Assembly (NCBI GenBank): GCA_026786275.1
Contig: JAJAYJ010000061.1
Coordinates: 1 to 50,674, forward strand
Length of the DNA: 50,674 nt
Direction: 5' to 3'
From: Nocardioides sp.
Lineage (GTDB): Bacteria > Actinomycetota > Actinomycetes > Propionibacteriales > Nocardioidaceae
Below, piece after piece: positions 30,179-40,132 of the stretch; the stretch's first letter is position 1, and each line of letters opens with the position of its first letter. The notes under the pieces are model-generated. The model saw only the letters and a list, made by a program, of their open reading frames with translations. It ran no database searches and had not been told where the DNA came from. The position numbers and the translations under genes were made by a program.

Positions 30179-31177
30179 GTGACCTCTCCCGCCGCGGGCT
30201 CCGGACCGCTGTTCATCGCCGCCTCGATCGCCTCGGACCACCTGATGAGCTTCAGCGGCCGGTTCGCCGACTCGCTGGTCGTCGAGCAACTCGACAAGCT
30301 GTCGGTCTCGTTCCTCGTGGACGACCTGGAGATCCGCCGCGGCGGCGTCGGCGCCAACATCGCCTTCGGCCTGGGCCGCCTCGGTCTGGCCCCCGTGCTG
30401 CTGGGCTCGGTCGGCGACGACTTCGCCGACTATCGCTCCTGGCTCGAGCGCCACGGGGTCGACTGCTCCCACGTGCACGTGTCGTCGGCCCACCACACGG
30501 CGCGGTTCGTGTGCACCACCGACACCTCGGGCGCCCAGTTCGCGTCCTTCTACCCCGGGGCGATGAGCGAGGCCCGGCTGATCGAGATCGCGCCCGTGGT
30601 GGCCGACGTCGGGGTGCCGTCGTACGTGCTGATCGGCGCGGACGACCCCGAGGCCATGCTGCGCCACACCGACGAGTGCCGCCAGCGCGGCTACCCCTTC
30701 ATCGCCGACCCGAGCCAGCAGCTCGCGTTCAGCGACGGCGGCCCGATCCGCAGGCTGGTGGACGGGGCCGCGATCCTGTTCACCAACGAGTACGAGTCGC
30801 ACCTGATCGAGCAGAAGACCGGTTGGTCGGCCGACGAGGTGCTCGCCCACGTCGGCATCCAGGTCACCACCCTCGGCGCCCAGGGCGTGCGCATCCTGTG
30901 CCGTGACCAGGAGACGATCGAGGTGCCCGCCGCCGCCGGGGTCGACGCGGTCGAGCCGACCGGGGTCGGGGACGGCTTCCGGGCCGGGTTCCTCGCCGCC
31001 CTCTCGTGGGGCCTTGGCCTCGAGCGGGCCGCCCAGGTCGGGTGTTGCCTCGCGGCGTACGTCGTGGAGACCGTGGGCACCCAGGAGTACTTCTTCACCC
31101 CCGAGCAGTTCACCGCCCGCCTGACCACGTCGTACGGCGCGGACGCGGCCGCGGAGGTCGCGTCCTTCCTGGCCTGA
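30179..31177 (+). CDS. PfkB family carbohydrate/nucleoside kinase
   Basis: RRGGVGANIAFGLGRLG and DAVEPTGVGDGFRAGFLAALSWG PfkB signatures; GTG start at 30179. Confidence 0.9.
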   Translation: MTSPAAGSGPLFIAASIASDHLMSFSGRFADSLVVEQLDKLSVSFLVDDLEIRRGGVGANIAFGLGRLGLAPVLLGSVGDDFADYRSWLERHGVDCSHVHVSSAHHTARFVCTTDTSGAQFASFYPGAMSEARLIEIAPVVADVGVPSYVLIGADDPEAMLRHTDECRQRGYPFIADPSQQLAFSDGGPIRRLVDGAAILFTNEYESHLIEQKTGWSADEVLAHVGIQVTTLGAQGVRILCRDQETIEVPAAAGVDAVEPTGVGDGFRAGFLAALSWGLGLERAAQVGCCLAAYVVETVGTQEYFFTPEQFTARLTTSYGADAAAEVASFLA

Positions 31178-31193
31178 GCCGGAGCTGGCCGGG

Positions 31194-31439
31194 TCAGGAC
31201 AGCCGGCGCACCAGGTAGCGGGGGACCCCGTCGTCGGCAGCGTCCTGCCCCACGGACTCCTGACCCCGCATCCGGCACCACGCCGGCACGTCGTAGCGGG
31301 CGGCGACATCGTCGGCCACCACGGCCACGACCTGCCTCACCTCGACCTCTCCGATCCGGCGACTCAGCGCGATCACCGGCAGGGGACACGGCCGGCCCCG
31401 GCAGTCCAGCTCCAGGTCGACGTGGGGCAGGTCGCTCAT
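31194..31439 (-). CDS. TusA-like sulfurtransferase family protein
   Basis: LELDCRGRPCPLPVIALSRRI contains the CPxP motif; 4-bp overlap with the upstream NifS-like gene. Confidence 0.85.
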   Translation of the reverse strand: MSDLPHVDLELDCRGRPCPLPVIALSRRIGEVEVRQVVAVVADDVAARYDVPAWCRMRGQESVGQDAADDGVPRYLVRRLS

Positions 31440-32608
31440 CCGCCGGCCCCGGCCCGCGCGGAGGCGACGACGTCGGGCAGCACCGACAGCAGGGCGTCCA
31501 CCTCGGCGGTGTCGCTCTCGCGCCCGAGCGAGAGCCGCACGTTGCCGTGCGTCAGGGCGCCCATCGCGGCCAGCACCCGGCTGGGCTGCAGGGACGAGGC
31601 GGTGCAGGCCGACCCGCTGGCGACGTCGAAGCCCCGGCGCGCCAGCCCGTCGACCAGGGCCTCGCCGTCGGCGTACAGGCAGGAGAACGTCAGCAGGTGC
31701 GGGAGCCGGTCGACCGGGTCACCGACCACGTCGATGTCGGCGATCCGGGCCACGGCGGCACGGATGGTGGCGATCAGGGCGTGCTGGCGCTCGGCCACCT
31801 CCTGCTGCTCGGCGACCACCGCCTGCAGCGCGGCCGCCGCGGCCAGGGCCGCGGGCACGTTCTCGAAGCCGGAGGTGCGCTCGTCGATGCGGTCGTCGCC
31901 CGGGAACGGGTTGCGCCAGCGGGCGCCCTTGCGGACCAGCAGCACCCCGACCCCGGCGGGGCCGCCCCACTGGTGGGCCGAACCCGCGAGCGCGTCCCAG
32001 CCGCGGGGGAGCGGAGCGCGGCCCATCGAGGCGCGCGCGTCGACAAAGAGGGGCACGCCGCCGGCCTCCGGTCCCCACAGCGCTGCGGCGACCGCCTCGA
32101 CCGGTTGGACCGTGCCGACCTCGTGGTTGGCGGACTGCAGTGCGGCGACCGCCACCCCGGGGGCACCCGCGGCGAGCACGAAGGCGTCCTGGTCGACTCG
32201 ACCCCACGCGTCGACGCCGACCTCGACGTGCTCACCGGGCACCCAGGCCGCGGCGTGGGCGATCGCCGAGTGCTCGACCGCCGAGCTGACGATCACGGGC
32301 CCGACCCGCTCGCGGCCCCGCCGCAGGCCCAGCAGGCCCCGGTGGACCGCGTCGGTGCCGGTGGCGGTGAAGGTGACCTCGTCGGGGCGCACGCCGAGCG
32401 TCTCGGCCACCGCCTGGCGGGCGTTGTCGAGCAGCAGCCGCGCGGTCCGGGCCGGCGGGTGCAGGCGGCGCGGATCGGCGTACCCCTGGTCCAGCGCGGC
32501 CGTCATCACCTCGCGTGCCGCCGGGTGAAGCGGGGTCGAGGAGGCCGTGTCAAGGTAGGAACGGTGCGGTTTCGCAGGTCCGGGCGGACCCTCCTCGTTA
32601 TTTGTCAC
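31436..32608 (-). CDS. Cysteine desulfurase (NifS/IscS)-family protein, atypical active site
   Basis: YLDTASSTPLHPAAREVM, AVEHSAIAHA, HEVGTVQPV, VDARASMG, and the Cys loop SGSACTASSLQPSRVL; expected HK reads HQ (GSAHQWGGPAG). Confidence 0.85.
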   Translation of the reverse strand: MTNNEEGPPGPAKPHRSYLDTASSTPLHPAAREVMTAALDQGYADPRRLHPPARTARLLLDNARQAVAETLGVRPDEVTFTATGTDAVHRGLLGLRRGRERVGPVIVSSAVEHSAIAHAAAWVPGEHVEVGVDAWGRVDQDAFVLAAGAPGVAVAALQSANHEVGTVQPVEAVAAALWGPEAGGVPLFVDARASMGRAPLPRGWDALAGSAHQWGGPAGVGVLLVRKGARWRNPFPGDDRIDERTSGFENVPAALAAAAALQAVVAEQQEVAERQHALIATIRAAVARIADIDVVGDPVDRLPHLLTFSCLYADGEALVDGLARRGFDVASGSACTASSLQPSRVLAAMGALTHGNVRLSLGRESDTAEVDALLSVLPDVVASARAGAGG

Positions 32609-32712
32609 ACGGCGAACTTATCCGGTCCCCCACCACCGGCGATCCCACCCGGCTCGGATACTGTGGGGGCGTCCGACACACGTTTCCTGATGGTTGAGAG
32701 AGAGGCTCGTTC

Positions 32713-33624
32713 GTGGGTCTGCAACTCCCCGAGCTGGTGGCCAGCACCCGGCGGCGTGCCCGCCGACTGGCCCTGCTGACGGTGCTCGGTCTCAGCGTCC
32801 TCCTGGTCAGCGGCTGCTCGGCCGACTCGCAGGGCCAGCTGAAGCGGCTCGCGATGCCCGAGCCCGCGTCGGCCCAGGGCGACGCGACCCTGCGCCTGTG
32901 GCAGGGCGCGTGGATCGCGGCCCTGGCGACCGGTTTCGTGGTCTGGGGCCTGATCGCGTACGTCGTGGTCAGGTTCCGTCGGCGCAACGACAACGAGATC
33001 CCCGTGCAGACGCGTTACAACCTGCCGCTGGAGATCTTCTACACGATCGCTCCCGTGATCATGGTCATCGCGTTCTTCGCCCAGACGGTCAAGACGCAGA
33101 ACACCGTGCTCGAGCAGTCCCCGACCCCCGACCACGTGGTCAAGGTCGTCGGCCAGAAGTGGTCGTGGACCTTCAACTACACCGGCGAGCAGGCCGTCGA
33201 CGAGCGCAACGTCTACGTCTCCGGCACGTCGGCCGTGATCCCCAAGCTGGTGCTGCCGGTCGGTGAGTCGGTCCGCTTCGACCTGTACTCGCCCGACGTC
33301 ATCCACGACTTCGGCGTGCCCGCGTTCCTGCTGAAGATGGACGTCATCCCGGGTCGGGTCAACAACTACGAGATCACCCCCACGGCGACCGGGACCTACC
33401 GGGGCGCCTGCTACGAGCTCTGCGGCACGTTCCACTCGCGGATGCTCTTCACGGTCGACGTCGTGACTCCTCAGGAGTACGACGCCTACCTGCAGGGCCT
33501 GCTCGAGACCGGGGTCAACGACTCCGACGCACCGATCCTTGGCGGCAACGACGCGTACACCCCAGCGGGCGGCGGCCTCGACACGATCGACATGCTGGGC
33601 ATCGACGAGGGAGACGAGCAGTGA
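32713..33624 (+). CDS. ctaC: Cytochrome c oxidase subunit II
   Basis: Lipobox LLVSGC, two TM helices, CuA motif [12 protein letters not shown]. Confidence 0.96.
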   Translation: MGLQLPELVASTRRRARRLALLTVLGLSVLLVSGCSADSQGQLKRLAMPEPASAQGDATLRLWQGAWIAALATGFVVWGLIAYVVVRFRRRNDNEIPVQTRYNLPLEIFYTIAPVIMVIAFFAQTVKTQNTVLEQSPTPDHVVKVVGQKWSWTFNYTGEQAVDERNVYVSGTSAVIPKLVLPVGESVRFDLYSPDVIHDFGVPAFLLKMDVIPGRVNNYEITPTATGTYRGACYELCGTFHSRMLFTVDVVTPQEYDAYLQGLLETGVNDSDAPILGGNDAYTPAGGGLDTIDMLGIDEGDEQ

Positions 33625-35390
33625 CTGCCACCAGCGCCACCACCACGATGCGGTCGGACCTGACTGCGCGCAAGCCGCTGGGCCAGCAGCTGGTCCGGAT
33701 CCTCACCACCACCGACCACAAGCTGATCGGCAAGCTGTACCTCGGCACGTCGTTCGCCTGGTTCCTGCTCGCGGGCCTGATGGCCATGCTGATCCGCTCC
33801 GAGCTCGCGTTCCCGGGCCAGCAGGTCGTCAACGACGAGCTCTACAACCAGCTGTTCACGATGCACGGCACGATCATGCTGCTGCTGTTCGCGACGCCCT
33901 TGTTCTTCGGCTTCGCCAACGTGATCATGCCGCTGCAGATCGGTGCGCCCGACGTCGCCTTCCCGCGACTGAACATGTTCAGCTACTGGCTGTTCCTGAT
34001 CGGTGGGCTGATCGCGGCCGCGGGGTTCCTGACCCCCAGCGGTGCCGCGTCCTTCGGCTGGTTCGCCTACGTCCCGCTCTCGGACGCGGTCAACTCACCC
34101 GGCGTCGGTGGCGACCTGTGGATCATGGGCCTGTGGATGGCCGGCCTCGGCACCATCCTGGGTGCCGTCAACTTCATCACCACGATCATCTGCATGCGCG
34201 CGCCCGGGATGACGATGTTCCGGATGCCGATGTTCGTCTGGAACACGCTCGTCACCAGCCTGCTCGTGCTGATCGCGTTCCCGGTGCTCGCGGGTGCCTT
34301 GCTGATGCTCGAGGCCGACCGCCAGCTCGGCGCCCACGTCTTCGACTCCGCCCACGGCGGCGCGATCCTCTGGCAGCACCTGTTCTGGTTCTTCGGCCAC
34401 CCCGAGGTCTACATCATCGCGCTACCGTTCTTCGGCATCGTGACCGAGATCTTCCCGGTGTTCAGCCGCAAGCCGCTCTTCGGCTACATCGGCCTGGTCG
34501 GCGCGACGCTCGGCATCGCGATCCTCTCGGTCGCGGTGTGGGCCCACCACATGTTCGTGACCGGTGCGGTCGACCTGCCCTTCTTCTCGGGCATGACGTT
34601 CCTGATCGCGGTGCCCACCGGGGTCAAGTTCTTCAACTGGATCGGCACGATGTGGGGAGGGTCCCTGTCCTTCGACACCCCCATGCTGTGGGCGGTCGGC
34701 TTCCTCACGACCTTCCTTTTCGGCGGCCTGACCGGCATCATCCTGGCCAGCCCCCCGCTCGACTTCCACGTCTCCGACTCCTACTTCGTGGTGGCGCACT
34801 TCCACTACGTCGTGTTCGGCACCGTGGTGTTCGCGATGTTCGCCGGCTTCTACTTCTGGTGGCCCAAGATGACGGGTCGGATGCTGGACGAGCGTCTCGG
34901 CAAATTGCACTTCTGGCTGCTGTTCGTCGGCTTCCACACCACGTTCCTGGTCCAGCACTGGCTCGGGGTCGAGGGCATGCAGCGACGGATCGCCGACTAC
35001 CTGCCCACCGACGGCTTCACCACCCTCAACCAGGTCTCCACCGTGGGAGCCTTCTTGCTGGGCGCCTCCACGCTGCCGTTCCTCTACAACGTCTACATCT
35101 CCCGCAAGTCGCCCTTGGTCGAGACCGACGACCCGTGGGGCTGGGGCCGTTCGCTCGAGTGGGCCACCAGCTGCCCGCCGCCGCGCCACAACTTCGTGAC
35201 GATCCCCCGGATCCGCTCGGAGTCCCCGGCCTTCGACCTGCACCACCCGGAGATCGCGGCCATGGAGATGGAGCAGAACCAGGCTGCGGCGCACGGCAAT
35301 TTCGCCGATGCTCCCGACATGGAGGGTCGCGGCGAGCACCTGTCGAAGCAGATGGGGGACAACGACGTGCAGGAAGGTCCCCGCCGATGA
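33621..35390 (+). CDS. ctaD: Cytochrome c oxidase subunit I
   Basis: Heme-copper oxidase motifs [18 protein letters not shown] and [12 protein letters not shown]. Confidence 0.98.
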   Translation: MTATSATTTMRSDLTARKPLGQQLVRILTTTDHKLIGKLYLGTSFAWFLLAGLMAMLIRSELAFPGQQVVNDELYNQLFTMHGTIMLLLFATPLFFGFANVIMPLQIGAPDVAFPRLNMFSYWLFLIGGLIAAAGFLTPSGAASFGWFAYVPLSDAVNSPGVGGDLWIMGLWMAGLGTILGAVNFITTIICMRAPGMTMFRMPMFVWNTLVTSLLVLIAFPVLAGALLMLEADRQLGAHVFDSAHGGAILWQHLFWFFGHPEVYIIALPFFGIVTEIFPVFSRKPLFGYIGLVGATLGIAILSVAVWAHHMFVTGAVDLPFFSGMTFLIAVPTGVKFFNWIGTMWGGSLSFDTPMLWAVGFLTTFLFGGLTGIILASPPLDFHVSDSYFVVAHFHYVVFGTVVFAMFAGFYFWWPKMTGRMLDERLGKLHFWLLFVGFHTTFLVQHWLGVEGMQRRIADYLPTDGFTTLNQVSTVGAFLLGASTLPFLYNVYISRKSPLVETDDPWGWGRSLEWATSCPPPRHNFVTIPRIRSESPAFDLHHPEIAAMEMEQNQAAAHGNFADAPDMEGRGEHLSKQMGDNDVQEGPRR

Positions 35391-35803
35391 AGGCCGAGGC
35401 TTGGGTCTTCGCGATCTGTACCGTCTTCTTCATCCTGGTCTCGCCCGCCTACTGGTTCGTGACTGCGGCGAGCGAGGAGGGCGGTGACTGGACGGGCACC
35501 TCCGCCCTCACGATGACCACCCTCCTGACGCTGATGGTGACCCTCTACCTCGGCTTCCACGCCAAGAAGATGGATCCCCGTCCGGAGGATCGCAACGACG
35601 CCGAGATCGCCGACGGAGCGGGCGAGCTGGGGTTCTTCCCCCCGTACTCCTGGTGGCCGCTGTGGGCCGCCGCGACGCTCGGGGTCTGCGTCTTCGGCGT
35701 GGCCACGTCCGCCTGGTGGTTGTTCATCATCGGTATCGCCCTGGGTGCGGTCGCGCTGTCCGGCTGGATCTACGAGTACTACCGCGGTGAGCACGCGCAC
35801 TGA
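35387..35803 (+). CDS. ctaF: Cytochrome c oxidase subunit IV (actinobacterial type)
   Basis: [26 protein letters not shown]..; 4-bp overlap with ctaD. Confidence 0.93.
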   Translation: MKAEAWVFAICTVFFILVSPAYWFVTAASEEGGDWTGTSALTMTTLLTLMVTLYLGFHAKKMDPRPEDRNDAEIADGAGELGFFPPYSWWPLWAAATLGVCVFGVATSAWWLFIIGIALGAVALSGWIYEYYRGEHAH

Positions 35804-35827
35804 CCCATCCGCCGCCACCAGCGACGA

Positions 35828-35864
35828 GGAGCCCCGGAGACCGACACGGTCGCCGGGGTTCTCC
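35828..35864. terminator. Hairpin terminator after ctaCDF
   Basis: GGAG-CCCCGG-a-GACC-gacac-GGTC-g-CCGGGG-tt-CTCC. Confidence 0.65.
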
Positions 35865-35939
35865 GGTTGTGGGGGACAGTTGGTTCAATGGGCACAGCAG
35901 CACCATCGCTCGCCCTGATCACCCCTCTTGGGAGACTCC

Positions 35940-37205
35940 ATGTCGCTCGCCCTCAGCCGTGCCCACCTGCGCTCCTGGCGCGACCCCGGCTCGGCCGTGG
36001 CCGCAGCCGTCCTCGGCGCTGCGCTGCTGGCCGGGTGTGACGCGGGACAGGCCCTGCCGGGCGCCCAGGACGGGGCCGGGTCCCCGTCGGCACCTGATGC
36101 CGGCACGGCGAGCCCGGACGAGTCGTCCTCGCGGGCTGCGGAGGTCGAGGCGACCCTGCGGCCCAGCATCGCCAACCGAGCCGACGGCGTCGCCGTCGAC
36201 ACCCCGTTCGACGTCGTGGCCGGCGACGGCACCATCTCGAGCCTGACCGTCACCGGTTCCGGAGGGGTCGGCGAGCTGGTGGGTGAGATGGCGGAGGACC
36301 GCTGGACGGCCACCGGCCGGCTCGAGCCCGGTACGACCTACCAGGTCGCGGCCCAGATGCAGGACAGCACCGGCGACACGGTGACCCGTCGTACCAGCTT
36401 CAGCACCGAGAACCTCTCTCTCGACCAGCAGACCTACCCGTCCCTGGCTCCGCTGCAGGGCGAGACGGTCGGTGTCGGGATGCCGGTCGTGGTGACGTTC
36501 GACGTACCGGTCACGGACCGGGCCGGCATCGAGGAGCACCTCTCGGTCCAGACGACCCCGGCTCAGACCGGGACCTGGCGCTGGCTCAGTGACACCGAGG
36601 TGCACTACCGGCCGCGGCAGTACTGGCAGGCTGGCACCCAGGTGACGGTCGACGTGGATATCAACAGCGTGCCCGCCGGCAACGGGGTCTACGGACAGGA
36701 GAGCCGCACGGTCGACTTCACCGTGGGCGACGCCCACATCTACCGGGTCGACGCCGCACGCTACGAGATGCAGGTCTTTGCCAATGACGAGCTGCTACGC
36801 ACCATCCCGATCACCACGGGCAAGGCCGGGTTCATCACCCGCTCGGGCACCAAGGTCATCGTCGAGAAGTTCGAGAGCAGACGGATGAACTCCGAGACCG
36901 TCGGCATTCCGGCCGGCTCGGCGGACGCCTACGACATCGACGACGTGCAGTACGCGATGCGGCTGACCTACTCGGGCGAGTTCCTGCACGCGGCCCCGTG
37001 GTCGGTGGGCTCCCAGGGCAACGCCAACGTCTCCCACGGCTGCACGGGCATGTCGACGACGAACGCGCAGTGGCTCTTCGAGCTGAGCCGGCGCGGTGAT
37101 GTCGTCGAGTACACCGGCACCGACCGTCCGATGACCCTCGACAACGGGTACGGCGACTGGAACGAGTCGTTCAAGCAGGCCAGGGCCGAGTCCGCACTCG
37201 GCTGA
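35940..37205 (+). CDS. L,D-transpeptidase lipoprotein (YkuD catalytic domain, Ig-like N-terminal domain)
   Basis: Lipobox LLAGC; catalytic NVSHGCTGMSTTNAQWL; C-terminal extension. Confidence 0.93.
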   Translation: MSLALSRAHLRSWRDPGSAVAAAVLGAALLAGCDAGQALPGAQDGAGSPSAPDAGTASPDESSSRAAEVEATLRPSIANRADGVAVDTPFDVVAGDGTISSLTVTGSGGVGELVGEMAEDRWTATGRLEPGTTYQVAAQMQDSTGDTVTRRTSFSTENLSLDQQTYPSLAPLQGETVGVGMPVVVTFDVPVTDRAGIEEHLSVQTTPAQTGTWRWLSDTEVHYRPRQYWQAGTQVTVDVDINSVPAGNGVYGQESRTVDFTVGDAHIYRVDAARYEMQVFANDELLRTIPITTGKAGFITRSGTKVIVEKFESRRMNSETVGIPAGSADAYDIDDVQYAMRLTYSGEFLHAAPWSVGSQGNANVSHGCTGMSTTNAQWLFELSRRGDVVEYTGTDRPMTLDNGYGDWNESFKQARAESALG

Positions 37206-37278
37206 GCTGGCCGCGCTCGGGCTCTGGCGTCGACCCGCACCTGGTCCCGGTACCTGTCGCTGCGGACGGCCACGGGCA

Positions 37279-37319
37279 TGAGCAAGGGCCCTGGACCAGT
37301 GGTCCGGGGCCCTTGCTCA
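37279..37319. terminator. Bidirectional hairpin terminator between convergent ldt and qcrB
   Basis: Perfect 13-bp arms TGAGCAAGGGCCC / GGGCCCTTGCTCA with an inner GGACC-agt-GGTCC stem. Confidence 0.9.
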
Positions 37320-37331
37320 CGCCTATGGTGC

Positions 37332-39080
37332 TCAGTCCTTGCGCAGTGGCTCACCCTCGAGCTCGTGCTTGCCGTCGAACTGGTGACCGTCCGCGGGTCG
37401 ACCCTCCATGGCGGCCGCGAGCTCGTGCTCGTGGTCGGCGTGGTGGTGAGCCTCGGTGAGCTCGTCGCGGGTCGGCGCCTGGATGTTGTCGGCGTACATC
37501 AGCGTGCGCAGGCGACGGCGCAGACCGTCGAGAGGACCACTGGGGCCCTGGACACCGTTCGCATCGACGGTGGTGGTGACGTCGTCGTCGACCGGATCCC
37601 GGTCACGCACGGTGAGCGTGTAGGCGCTCTCCTGCGCGATCGGCAGGTGGCGCTCGGTGTAGCCGCCCTCCGGCGAACGCATCAGCACACCCGTCTCGTA
37701 GCCGTGCAGCAGCGTCTCGTTGTCGCTGCGCTGCAGGGAGATGCACCAACGACGCGTCAGGATGAACGCGATCACCGGACCGACGAACACGGCCCCTCGC
37801 ATGAAGTAGGTGATCTGGTTGATGCTGAGGTGCAGCTTGATGGCAATGATGTCGTTGCCCGCGGCGGCCCACAGCAGGCCGTAGAGGGTCATCAGCGACA
37901 CCATGAAGGCGGTGCGCGAGGGTGCGTTGCGCGGCCGCTCGAGCAGGTGGTGGTTGCGCTTGTCCCCGGTGATCCAGGCCTCGATGAAGGGCAGGACCAG
38001 CAGGATCGTGAACAGCACCCCGGGTAGCACGATGATCGGAAGGAAGACGTTCCACGGCAGCGTGTAGCCGAAGAGGTGCGTCTCGAGGCCCGGCATGATT
38101 CGCAGGGCACCGTCGGGCATGCCCATGTACCAGTCGGGCTGGGAGCCCGCGGTCACCTTGGACGGGTCGTAGGGGCCGTAGAGCCAGACCGGGTTGATCG
38201 TCAGGATCCCGCCCATCACCGTGGCGAGGCCGAAGACGATGAAGAAGAATCCACCGGCCTTGGCGGCGTACACGGGGAGCATCGGGAAACCGACGACATT
38301 CTGCTCGGTACGGCCGGGGCCGGGCCACTGCGTGTGCTTGTGATAGACGAGCAGCAGCATGTGGGCCGCGATCAGACCCAGCAGCAGGCCCGGGATGAGC
38401 AGCACGTGGATGGTGTAGAGGCGCGGGATGATGGACTCGCCCGGGAACTCACCACCGAACAGGAAGAACGACACGTAGGTGCCGACGACCGGGATGGACT
38501 TCATGAAGCCGTCCGCGGACCGGATGCCGGTGCCCGAGAGCAGGTCGTCGGGCAGGGAGTAGCCGGTGAAGCCCTCGAGCATGCCGAGGATGAGCAGCAG
38601 GCAGCCGATCACCCAGTTGAGCTCGCGGGGCTTGCGGTGGGCGCCGGTGAAGTACACCCGGAGCAGGTGGATGAACATGGAGGCGATGAAGAGCATCGCC
38701 GCCCAGTGGTGCATCTGGCGTAGCAGCAGGCCGCCGCGCACGTCGAACGACAGCTTGAGGCTGGAGGCGTAGGCCTCCGACATCTCGATGCCCCGGAGCT
38801 GGTCGTAGGAGCCGTTGTAGGTCACCTCACCCATGCTCGGGACGTACCAGAGGGTCAGGAACACGCCGCTGAGCAGCAGTACGACGAAGGACCACAGGGC
38901 GATCTCGCCGAGCATGAACGACCAGTGGTCGGGGAAGACCTTGCGCAGGTTCTTCTTGGCCAGGGTGGCGATGCCGAGGCGCTCGTCGGCCCAGTTGGCC
39001 GCCGCTCCCGCCTTGCTGGGCTTTTTCGCGATGGCGGCGGAGCTGTTGCTCGTGGCCACCTTGCTGGTGTCGACACTCAT
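37332..39080 (-). CDS. qcrB: Cytochrome bc1 complex cytochrome b subunit
   Basis: LLLRQMHHWAAMLFIASMFIHLLRVYFTGAHRKPRELNW, PDDLLSGTG. Confidence 0.97.
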   Translation of the reverse strand: MSVDTSKVATSNSSAAIAKKPSKAGAAANWADERLGIATLAKKNLRKVFPDHWSFMLGEIALWSFVVLLLSGVFLTLWYVPSMGEVTYNGSYDQLRGIEMSEAYASSLKLSFDVRGGLLLRQMHHWAAMLFIASMFIHLLRVYFTGAHRKPRELNWVIGCLLLILGMLEGFTGYSLPDDLLSGTGIRSADGFMKSIPVVGTYVSFFLFGGEFPGESIIPRLYTIHVLLIPGLLLGLIAAHMLLLVYHKHTQWPGPGRTEQNVVGFPMLPVYAAKAGGFFFIVFGLATVMGGILTINPVWLYGPYDPSKVTAGSQPDWYMGMPDGALRIMPGLETHLFGYTLPWNVFLPIIVLPGVLFTILLVLPFIEAWITGDKRNHHLLERPRNAPSRTAFMVSLMTLYGLLWAAAGNDIIAIKLHLSINQITYFMRGAVFVGPVIAFILTRRWCISLQRSDNETLLHGYETGVLMRSPEGGYTERHLPIAQESAYTLTVRDRDPVDDDVTTTVDANGVQGPSGPLDGLRRRLRTLMYADNIQAPTRDELTEAHHHADHEHELAAAMEGRPADGHQFDGKHELEGEPLRKD

Positions 39081-40132
39081 CCGGAGTCACGCCCCCAATA
39101 GCTCGGTCCAACAGGTTCGGTGAAGTCGCTCTGGGCGACGAGGTAACCATCGGCGTCCACGGCCAGCGGGAGCTGGGGGAGCGGACGGGCGGCAGGCCCG
39201 AAGACCACCTTTGCCGCGTCGGCCAGGTCGAAGGTCGACTGGTGACAGGGGCACAGGAGGTGGTGGGTCTTGCGTTCGTTGAGCGAGATCGGGCACCCGA
39301 CGTGGGTGCAGATCTTGGAGTAGCAGAGGATGCCGTCGACGGACCAGTTCTCGCGACCGGGGCCGGGGGTGTTGTCGTCGGGGTCCATGCGCAGCAGGAT
39401 CACCGCGGCCTTGGACTTGGCGACCTGGAGCTCGACGCCCTCGAGGACGTGCTCGCCCTCCTCGTCGACGGCGAAGATGATCTCCGGCTCGGCGTTCACG
39501 AGGTCGCCGATCTCGAGGTCGGCGGCCCGGATCGGGGTGCCGACCACGTCCCGCACGACGCGCATGCCCTGGGTCCACACGGTCGACTCCAGCTTGTCTC
39601 CCGGCAGCGGACCGAGGTCGCGCAGCAGGACCACGACCGGAGCCAGCAGGATCGTCACGGAGCCGAGCAGCGTGTTGCGGATCAGCGGGCGCCGGGCGAT
39701 CCCGGACTCCTCGGTGCCCTGGGACAGCGCGGCCAGCGTGGCCTCGCGATCCTCGGGCGGGGAGGCCGCCGGGTGGCGCATCTCGATGATCTCGTGGTCG
39801 TCCATCAGCTTGCGGGCCCACTGGATGACGCCGATACCGATGAAGAGCAGCGCGCCGCCGAAGCTGAGGCCGAGGGCGACGTTGGACGCACCGGAGCCGA
39901 GGAAGACCGTGGGGTTGTCACCGACCTTGAGCGCGAAGTAGGAGACCAGGAAGAGCACGGCGCACACCATGGAGAGCACGAAGAGCGAGGCGACCTGGCG
40001 CTCGGCTCGCTTCTCGAGGCGCGGGTCAACGTCCGTGGGGCGCCACAGGTGCGCCGGCAGCCCCGGGTCGGAGACCGAGTCGTTGATGGCGGGCAGGTTG
40101 TCGTGCTGCGGGTCGTGCTGGAGATCGGTCAC
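39077..40132 (-). CDS. qcrA: Cytochrome bc1 complex Rieske iron-sulfur subunit
   Basis: CTHVGCPISLNERKTHHLLCPCHQSTFD Rieske cluster motifs; 4-bp overlap with qcrB. Confidence 0.97.
   Translation of the reverse strand: MTDLQHDPQHDNLPAINDSVSDPGLPAHLWRPTDVDPRLEKRAERQVASLFVLSMVCAVLFLVSYFALKVGDNPTVFLGSGASNVALGLSFGGALLFIGIGVIQWARKLMDDHEIIEMRHPAASPPEDREATLAALSQGTEESGIARRPLIRNTLLGSVTILLAPVVVLLRDLGPLPGDKLESTVWTQGMRVVRDVVGTPIRAADLEIGDLVNAEPEIIFAVDEEGEHVLEGVELQVAKSKAAVILLRMDPDDNTPGPGRENWSVDGILCYSKICTHVGCPISLNERKTHHLLCPCHQSTFDLADAAKVVFGPAARPLPQLPLAVDADGYLVAQSDFTEPVGPSYWGRDSG

Noticed and set aside
33539-35386. Plus-strand ORF in alternate frame across ctaD
   Set aside because: Only the terminal 417 bp (ctaF) is a real gene; the rest is a shadow of ctaD.
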